Assembly: GCF_045124755.1 (NCBI RefSeq)
Contig: NZ_JBGVMK010000162.1
Source: Succinimonas sp045124755
Lineage (GTDB): Bacteria; Pseudomonadota; Gammaproteobacteria; Enterobacterales; Succinivibrionaceae
DNA: 19,850 bases
Reading direction: 5' to 3' (one strand)
Shown here: positions 15,057 to 19,850 of the stretch, in pieces
How the letters are laid out: each line of letters opens with the position of its first letter
Numbering within the stretch: position 1 is the first letter of the stretch
Notes under the pieces: model-generated
Seen by the model: the letters and a program-made list of their open reading frames with translations, nothing else
Told to the model about the DNA's origin: nothing
Databases searched by the model: none
Translations under genes and position numbers: made by a program

Positions 15057-16355
15057 ATGCAAGTTTCTATTGAAGCTTCCGAGGGTTTAAACCGTCAGTT
15101 GAAGGTTATCATTCCGTCTGCGGATTACAAAAAGGCGCGTCGCAAGGAATTTGTGATGATTTCCAAGAATCGCAAGTTCCCCGGATTCCGTCCCGGTCAC
15201 GTTCCCGCAAACATTGTTGAACGCGAATACAGCGCCGAAATCAATGAGAGAACTCTCTCCACGGTTATTAATAATTCAGTTCTTGATGCAATTCGCGAGA
15301 GCAAGATCAGCAATGTCGAGTTTGACAGTGTGCCGGTAGTTGGCAATATTACTTTTAACGGCACGGATCACGACCTTGTTTACACTCTTGAAATCGAGGT
15401 TAAGCCTGAAGTGAATCTGGAGAAGGATTTGGCCTCCATTGACATTGAGAAGGTAGAGGGCGAAATCGGCGACAGCGATCTCGAAAAGATGATTACCGAT
15501 CTGAGACGTCAGTCCGGCAAGTGGGTTGAAAATGCCGAGAAGGCCGCTGCCAATGACGACCGCGTGGAGGTTTCCTTTGAGGGCTTCATTGACGGCAATG
15601 CCTTTGAGGGCGGCAAAGCTTCCTCCGTGCCCCTGATTCTGGGCTCCGGCCGCATGATTCCGGGTTTTGAGGATCAGATTGTCGGTCATAAGGCCGGCGA
15701 GGAATTCGACATCAATGTAACCTTCCCTGAGAATTACGGCAAAAAGGAACTTGCCGGCAAGCCCGCAGTGTTCAAGGCAAAGCTGGAGAGAGTTTCCGAA
15801 AATCAGCTTCCGGAGCTTGACGAGAAGTTTTTCGCATACTTCAGCGATACTGCCAAGACTGTTGACGATTTCCGTTCCGAAGTGCGCAAGAACATGGATC
15901 GCGAGATCAGCAAGGTTGTTAATGACAGGAATGTGAAGACTGTTGTGGATAAGCTGGTAAGCGAATTCGGCGGCTTTGACATTCCTTCCAGACTGGCCGA
16001 AACCTATGCCGACAACATCAAAAAGGACTATGAGTCCCGCAAGAGACCGCTTCCTTCCGATGAGGCCATTGCCAACAGCGTTAAGCACAATCTGACTGTT
16101 AAATATGTAATCGATGCCTTTGTGAACAAGTATGGCATTAAGCTTGATCCCAAGGCTGTGGAAGCTTACATCGACATGGTGGCCTCCGCTTATGACAGCT
16201 CCGAGGAATACAAGAAGGCTGTGATGAACAATAAGCAGATGTACTACAAGTTTGCTGATATGTCCTTCCAGAAGCAGATTGCTGATTACTTCTTTGATCA
16301 TGCTAAGCTGAACGTTACCAAGAAGAGCTTTTACGAGCTTACTCAGGTGCTCTGA
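15057..16355 (+). CDS. tig: Trigger factor (ribosome-associated chaperone and prolyl isomerase)
   Basis: Trigger factor docks at the ribosome exit tunnel, shields nascent chains and isomerises X-Pro bonds. The 432-residue product matches the E. coli length. Residues about 1-110 form the ribosome-binding domain, with the docking motif FPGFRPGHVP at about 41-50. Residues about 150-245 are the FKBP-type isomerase domain (VSFEGFIDGNAFEGGKAS, LILGSGRMIPGFEDQIVG, and FPENYG). The C-terminal chaperone arms follow and end ELTQVL. ATG 15057 follows a GAGG site. Arg codons are mainly CGC or CGT and Lys AAG, unlike the CGG-rich accessory genes, as expected for high expression. It has its own strong promoter, and clpP and clpX follow as in most proteobacteria. 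Confidence 0.97.
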   Translation: MQVSIEASEGLNRQLKVIIPSADYKKARRKEFVMISKNRKFPGFRPGHVPANIVEREYSAEINERTLSTVINNSVLDAIRESKISNVEFDSVPVVGNITFNGTDHDLVYTLEIEVKPEVNLEKDLASIDIEKVEGEIGDSDLEKMITDLRRQSGKWVENAEKAAANDDRVEVSFEGFIDGNAFEGGKASSVPLILGSGRMIPGFEDQIVGHKAGEEFDINVTFPENYGKKELAGKPAVFKAKLERVSENQLPELDEKFFAYFSDTAKTVDDFRSEVRKNMDREISKVVNDRNVKTVVDKLVSEFGGFDIPSRLAETYADNIKKDYESRKRPLPSDEAIANSVKHNLTVKYVIDAFVNKYGIKLDPKAVEAYIDMVASAYDSSEEYKKAVMNNKQMYYKFADMSFQKQIADYFFDHAKLNVTKKSFYELTQVL

Positions 16356-16393
16356 TTCCGAGTGAAGCAGCCCCCTCCGGGGCGTTTCTGATG

Positions 16394-16432
16394 ACAAAGC
16401 CTGTCGGATTTTTATCTGGCAGGTTTTGTTTT
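16394..16432 (+). terminator. Probable terminator after tig
   Basis: ACAAAGCCTG (16394-16403) pairs with CAGGTTTTGT (16420-16429) over ten positions with one G-T wobble and a 16-base loop, followed by TTT. A second small hairpin, GCCCC-CTCC-GGGGC, lies just upstream at 16370-16383. Together they could partly separate tig from clpP. Confidence 0.55.
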
Positions 16433-16472
16433 AGGGGCATTTTTCCGGATGTGTTTCCGGGACATAAAATAA

Positions 16473-16500
16473 GACTTTTTGTCGCATAAACCGCTATAAA
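16473..16500 (+). promoter_or_regulatory. Possible clpP promoter
   Basis: TATAAA at 16495-16500 is a fair -10 in an AT-rich stretch 50 bases before clpP, with only a weak -35 (GACTTT at 16473-16478, 16-base spacing). I see no heat-shock sigma-32 consensus. Confidence 0.4.
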
Positions 16501-16553
16501 ATGTTAAAATCGTTTAACTGATTATGAGACAAGATTTTTTTGGATGAAGACAG

Positions 16554-17177
16554 ATGTCATTTGAAAGCAGCGCCGGCAGCCTTGCAGAAAAGGCAGCTTT
16601 AATTCCGTATGTTATTGAACAGACCGCCAAGGGTGAAAGATCCTACGATATCTATTCCCGGCTCCTTAAGGAGAGAATCGTGTTTCTGGTGGGAGAGGTT
16701 GAGGATCATATGGCCAATCTCGTAGTGGCTCAGCTCCTCTTTCTGGAATCAGAGGATCCGGACAAGGATATTTATCTTTATATCAATTCTCCCGGCGGCG
16801 CGGTGACAGCCGGCATGAGCGTTTACGATACCATGCAGTTTATCAAGCCGGATGTCTGCACCCTGTGTCTGGGGCAGGCCTGCTCTATGGGCTCCTTCCT
16901 GCTGGCAGCCGGAGCTCCGGGCAAGCGCTATGCTCTGCCGAGCTCGCGGATCATGATTCATCAGGTGCTGGGCGGCTTCAAGGGCCAGGCTTCGGATATC
17001 GAGATCCATGCCCGGGAAACCCTCCGTATCAAGGAGGAGATGAATAAGAAGCTTTCATTCCATACCGGCCGGCCTTATGAGGAAATAGTCCAGGCCACCG
17101 ACAGAGACAACTTCATGTCAGCCGAAGAAGCCAAGGATTTTGGTCTTATAGACGAGGTTTTAACCAAGCGTCCGTAA
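16554..17177 (+). CDS. clpP: ATP-dependent Clp protease proteolytic subunit
   Basis: ClpP forms the double-heptamer serine protease chamber into which ClpX feeds unfolded proteins. The product is 207 residues, the same as the E. coli precursor. The catalytic triad is at the same numbers: Ser111 in QACSMGSFLL, His136 in SRIMIHQVLG, and Asp185 in ATDRDNFMSA. YLYINSPGGAVTAGM and the handle motif GQASDIEIHARE are also present. The N-terminal 14 or so residues probably correspond to the removed propeptide. The ribosome site before ATG 16554 is weak (GATGAAGA), but the match to the family's N terminus supports this start. clpX follows after 53 bases and is probably co-transcribed. Confidence 0.97.
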   Translation: MSFESSAGSLAEKAALIPYVIEQTAKGERSYDIYSRLLKERIVFLVGEVEDHMANLVVAQLLFLESEDPDKDIYLYINSPGGAVTAGMSVYDTMQFIKPDVCTLCLGQACSMGSFLLAAGAPGKRYALPSSRIMIHQVLGGFKGQASDIEIHARETLRIKEEMNKKLSFHTGRPYEEIVQATDRDNFMSAEEAKDFGLIDEVLTKRP

Positions 17178-17230
17178 CCGGGACGCCTGAACAGGAATAC
17201 ACACGATTATAAAAGCGACAGGAAATATAC

Positions 17231-18535
17231 ATGGCAGGAAATAAGAAAGACGGACCCACTTCAGGAGGAACCAAAACGCTGCATTGTTCCTTTTGCAACA
17301 AGTCACAGTATGAAGTAGCCAGGCTTATCAAGGGCGGAGATGACGTTTATATCTGCAATGAATGCGTGGATCTCTGCAATGACATCATTTCCAAGGATCA
17401 GAAAAAGAAGCAGAACGAAAAGACCGACTATCTGGAGGATCTGAAGAAGCTTCCCGCTCCGAGAGATCTCAAGGCGCATCTGGATGAGTATGTCATCGGG
17501 CAGGAAAAGGCCAAGAAGATTCTTTCGGTGGCAGTGTACAACCACTATAAGCGGCAGCTCGTCGGTGATGAATTTGACGGCGTGGAGCTGGGGAAGTCCA
17601 ACATTCTGCTTATCGGTCCCACGGGTTCCGGCAAGACCCTTTTGGCGCAGACTCTGGCCCGGTTCCTTAATGTGCCTTTCGCCATGGCCGATGCCACCAC
17701 CCTGACCGAGGCCGGCTACGTGGGTGAGGACGTGGAGAATATTATTCAGAAGCTCCTGCAGAACTGCGACTATGATGTGCAGAAGGCTCAGAAGGGCATT
17801 GTGTTCATTGACGAAATCGACAAGATCGCCCGCAAATCCGAGAACCCCTCCATCACCCGGGACGTCAGCGGCGAAGGCGTGCAGCAGGCTCTCCTGAAGC
17901 TTATCGAGGGCACTATTGCCTCCGTGCCTCCTCAGGGCGGCAGAAAGCATCCCCAGCAGGATTTTGTGCAGGTTGACACCTCCAAGATTCTCTTTATCTG
18001 CGGCGGGGCCTTTGCCGGCATTGACAAGATCGTGGAGCGCCGCGTGCAGAAGAACTCCGGTATCGGCTTCGGCGCCGAGGTATTCGGGGAAAGCAACAAG
18101 ATGAGCCTTTCCGAGAGAATCGAGGCGGTGGAACCTGACGACCTCAGCAAGTTCGGCATTATCCCTGAGCTTATCGGCCGTCTGCCGGTTATCGCTTCTC
18201 TGGACGAGCTGGACAAGGATGCTCTGGTCACCATCCTGAGAGCTCCTAAGAATGCTCTTACCAGACAGTACGAGGCCATGTTCAAGCTGGGCAAGGTCAA
18301 GCTGGAATTCACCGATGACGCTCTGGAGGCCATGGCAGACAAGGCCATTGAAAGGCATACCGGCGCCCGGGGACTCCGTTCCATTATGGAGGGCATTCTC
18401 CTGGACACCATGTACGAGCTTCCTTCCAACAGCGATGTGGCCAAGGTGATCATCAACAAGGATGTGGTAACGGACGGACGGGATCCCATTCTGGTGTACG
18501 ATTCCCAGCTCTTAAGCACAGGCTCTGGCTCATAA
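17231..18535 (+). CDS. clpX: ATP-dependent Clp protease ATP-binding subunit ClpX
   Basis: ClpX is a hexameric AAA+ unfoldase that recognises tagged proteins, such as ssrA-tagged chains, and threads them into ClpP. The 434-residue product has the N-terminal C4 zinc-binding domain (HCSFCNKSQ and YICNECVDLCNDII), Walker A LLIGPTGSGKTLLAQTLAR near 127-145, pore loop GYVGEDV, Walker B IVFIDEIDKIA, the RKH loop (GGRKHPQQ), the ClpP-docking IGF loop (NSGIGFGAEV) and sensor 2 (TGARGLRSIM). ATG 17231 follows AGGAAAT. A clear terminator follows. In many gammaproteobacteria lon comes next; here accessory genes do. Confidence 0.98.
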   Translation: MAGNKKDGPTSGGTKTLHCSFCNKSQYEVARLIKGGDDVYICNECVDLCNDIISKDQKKKQNEKTDYLEDLKKLPAPRDLKAHLDEYVIGQEKAKKILSVAVYNHYKRQLVGDEFDGVELGKSNILLIGPTGSGKTLLAQTLARFLNVPFAMADATTLTEAGYVGEDVENIIQKLLQNCDYDVQKAQKGIVFIDEIDKIARKSENPSITRDVSGEGVQQALLKLIEGTIASVPPQGGRKHPQQDFVQVDTSKILFICGGAFAGIDKIVERRVQKNSGIGFGAEVFGESNKMSLSERIEAVEPDDLSKFGIIPELIGRLPVIASLDELDKDALVTILRAPKNALTRQYEAMFKLGKVKLEFTDDALEAMADKAIERHTGARGLRSIMEGILLDTMYELPSNSDVAKVIINKDVVTDGRDPILVYDSQLLSTGSGS

Positions 18536-18563
18536 CGTCCTGACGGGATAAATCTTTTTCGGG

Positions 18564-18594
18564 AACTCCTGCTTAGGCGGGAGTTTTTGTTTTT
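18564..18594 (+). terminator. Intrinsic terminator of clpX
   Basis: AACTCCTGC (18564-18572) pairs with GCGGGAGTT (18577-18585), with one T-G wobble and loop TTAG, followed by TTTGTTTTT. It lies about 30 bases after the clpX stop. Confidence 0.9.
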
Positions 18595-18609
18595 CGGTGG
18601 TGTGACGGA

Positions 18610-18626
18610 GGGGCGGAGCCCCGTTT
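18610..18626. repeat. Short GC hairpin, second copy of a pair in this window
   Basis: GGGGC-GGA-GCCCC forms a 5-bp stem just past the HicB stop. On the minus strand it reads AAACGGGGCTCCGCCCC, one base different from 4685-4701 (AAACGGGGTTCCGCCCC). Neither copy has a convincing T tract. Confidence 0.35.
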
Positions 18627-18852
18627 AGCAAGCCGGGGACTTCCCCGCGGTCTCCGGTTCAGAACCTTCTTCTTCGCATAAAGCAAGATAATCATCTACA
18701 GCTCCATGGAAATCTTCGATAAGCTCCTGAACGGAAGCGCCTTCATAGGAGATCAGCGAGCGGATGCCCTGTACTTTGCCGCAGAAAATATTATCGGCGT
18801 GAGAGAATTCCACGCTGCCGGTGTATCCCTTGTATTTAATGATGCTGTTCAT
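18625..18852 (-). CDS. HicB-family antitoxin N-terminal domain, lacking the DNA-binding half
   Basis: The 75-residue product reads IKYKGYTGSVEFSHADNIFC, then GKVQGI, LISYEGASVQELIEDFHGAV and DDYLALCEEEGSEPE. This matches the HicB family of type II antitoxins (PF05534), whose members usually continue into a ribbon-helix-helix or HTH domain that binds the hic promoter. Here the frame ends TAGKSPAC at a TAA, and the GC hairpin follows at once, so the DNA-binding domain is missing. AGGAGGG seven bases before ATG 18852 is an excellent ribosome site. A short upstream frame overlaps the start as ATGA, but I do not recognise HicA in it. It could be an orphan remnant, or an anti-toxin decoy against a HicA elsewhere. 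Confidence 0.75.
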   Translation of the reverse strand: MNSIIKYKGYTGSVEFSHADNIFCGKVQGIRSLISYEGASVQELIEDFHGAVDDYLALCEEEGSEPETAGKSPAC

Positions 18853-19064
18853 AAGAATCCCTCCTGTTCATAATCCTCAATATCTGATCCCCGCATCAAT
18901 AATACATGAAATTTTGCGGTTCCGGATGATCTTCCCGAGAGCAGGTTTCCGCCGTTTTTCTTTTGGCATGAAAGAAAGGTGTTTTGCGGATGGCGGACGG
19001 TATCGGGGCCGGCTGCGCCTTAGCCCTGACGGCTTTTGTTTGCGTGAGCTCTTTTTTTACAATT

Positions 19065-19092
19065 TTTTCAACCTTTTCGGATCTGTTATATT
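19065..19092 (+). promoter_or_regulatory. Possible extended -10 promoter before the chaperone gene
   Basis: TGTTATATT (TG at 19084-19085, hexamer 19087-19092) matches an extended -10. TTTTCA at 19065-19070 is a partial -35 with 16-base spacing. The predicted start is 40 bases before ATG 19140. Confidence 0.5.
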
Positions 19093-19139
19093 GCAGTGAT
19101 TGACAGCAATTTCTTCTTTCACTAAGCGAGGGTACAAAA

Positions 19140-19630
19140 ATGAGTCTCAGTCAGGCAAAGATTCTGATGACCGGTCTGGCAAAAATGCTGGGCGTCCCGG
19201 GGATGTTATGGGAGATGACGGCATGTGCACCGTTACGCTGGAGCAGCCCTGGATGCCTCCCGTGCACATTGTCTACATTGATTCCGACAATTCCATGCTG
19301 TTTTTTGCGGAGATCGGCATTCTTGAGACTGAGCGGGAGACCGGGATTTTGAAGGAGCTCATGCTGCGGCAGTATCTGTTTTCCGATACCAACGGCGTTA
19401 CAGCCTCTCTTTCAGGGGACAACAATATGCTCACTGCGCAGTTTAAGTTTGCTCTTGCAGAGCTTACGGAAAATGATCTGGCCTTCCATCTCAACAACTT
19501 TGCCCGCGAAGTCGCCCGCATGAGGATTCTGGTTTACGGAGAAGATTTGGGCGCTGAGGCGGAACAGGCTGACAGTTCAGCCGATGCCGCCGCTGTTGCT
19601 GTCGTGCAGGAGAACTTTTTAGCGATTTGA
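19140..19630 (+). pseudogene. CesT-like type III secretion chaperone, frame changed at CCCGGGG
   Basis: ATG 19140 follows a good ribosome site (GCGAGGG, seven-base gap) and reads MSLSQAKILMTGLAKMLGVP, a helix like the first of type III secretion chaperones. The frame then needs a -1 change at CCCGGGG (19196-19202) to continue GDVMGDDGMCTVTLEQPWMP, then SMLFFAEIGIL, LKELMLRQYLFSDTNGVTAS and a C-terminal helix around LAFHLNNFAREVARMRIL. The reconstructed 163 residues have the helix-sheet-helix layout of CesT-type (PF05932) chaperones, which bind effectors as dimers. Without the change, the first frame ends at 19352. The C-terminal 20 residues are acidic and Ala-rich. It may be a pseudogene, a sequencing error or a programmed frameshift. 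No secretion apparatus is in the window; the family call is moderate. Confidence 0.65.
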
Positions 19631-19688
19631 TGCTTTAATGCTGGTTTCCGCAGTGATAACGGCATTGATGACAGCAGGGAGATACAAA

Positions 19689-19849
19689 ATGACAGGCGTT
19701 AATACCATTGATAACCCAAATTCCCGGGGGTATCTTCTAACTACAAACACTCATTCCGCAACAATCTTGTTCACTGGAGTTACTCATCATCAGGATTAAC
19801 CTTAGGTATGGAATTATGTGATTTTAAAACATCACTATGTTTTATGTAA
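19689..19849 (+). CDS. Short AT-rich frame after the chaperone, itself frame-broken (low confidence)
   Basis: ATG 19689 follows GGGAG and reads MTGVNTIDNPNSRG, ending at TAA 19797 after 36 codons. At CCCGGGGG (19723-19730) the -1 frame instead continues VSSNYKHSFRNNLVHWSYSS to TAA 19847. With one added G, the product would have 53 residues. The last 60 bases are much more AT-rich than the rest of the window. Effectors often follow their chaperone, but nothing here identifies one. I do not recognise the sequence. Confidence 0.25.
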
Positions 19850-19850
19850 T

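Noticed and set aside
18853..18960. A hicA toxin gene upstream of the HicB-like gene
   Set aside because: A frame ends in an ATGA overlap with the hicB start, but it has only about 15 codons after its ATG and none of the HicA double-stranded RNA-binding motif, including the His of the active site.

Overview
The window looks like a chromosomal segment of a gammaproteobacterium with roughly 50-55 % GC. The evidence is a PykF-type pyruvate kinase ending like the enterobacterial enzyme, an RsmD with the gammaproteobacterial N-terminal GSGxxRIISG entry, cobalamin-independent MetE, and the tig-clpP-clpX order. The mix of a DUF1703-type AAA ATPase, tandem SNF symporters and a possible type III secretion chaperone would suit a gut or rumen Succinivibrionaceae relative. 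That placement is inference, because no rRNA gene is present.

Layout. 1-1237 (-): 5' part of an AAA-ATPase_like/DUF1703 gene, cut by the window edge. 1238-1852: intergenic stretch with a small, frame-broken transposase remnant and a terminator-like hairpin. 1853-4679 (+): two tandem Na+-coupled SNF/NSS transporters; the first ends at a TGA that lines up with a Trp codon of the second. 4746-5459 (+): rsmD. 5492-5990 (-): SUKH (SMI1/KNR4)-like gene split into two frames. 6248-7660 (-): pykF, with a clear promoter and a terminator. 7983-9884 (+): large protein with a PD-(D/E)XK nuclease-like domain and a second, apparently degenerate copy. 9996-12299 (-): metE. 12832-13797 (+): membrane-anchored Sel1-repeat protein with a C-terminal J domain. 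13850-14686 (+): exported L,D-transpeptidase. 15057-18535 (+): tig, clpP and clpX, a protein-folding and proteolysis block. 18625-18852 (-): HicB-like antitoxin lacking its DNA-binding half. 19140-19630 (+): CesT-like secretion chaperone broken by a one-base frame change. 19689-19849 (+): short AT-rich frame with the same kind of break.

How they fit together. The core genes (rsmD, pykF, metE, tig, clpP, clpX) are full length and intact. Trigger factor binds nascent chains, and ClpXP unfolds and degrades tagged or damaged proteins. The accessory genes between them carry nearly all the lesions: a premature TGA, a split SUKH frame, a truncated HicB, a frameshifted chaperone and a transposase scrap. 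This pattern suggests turnover of accessory DNA beside a conserved backbone, or recoding at some sites. The most original candidates are the tandem nuclease-like protein, the Sel1/J membrane protein, the TGA-interrupted transporter and the chaperone with a CCCGGGG frame-change site. I found no CRISPR array, tRNA, rRNA or intact insertion sequence.
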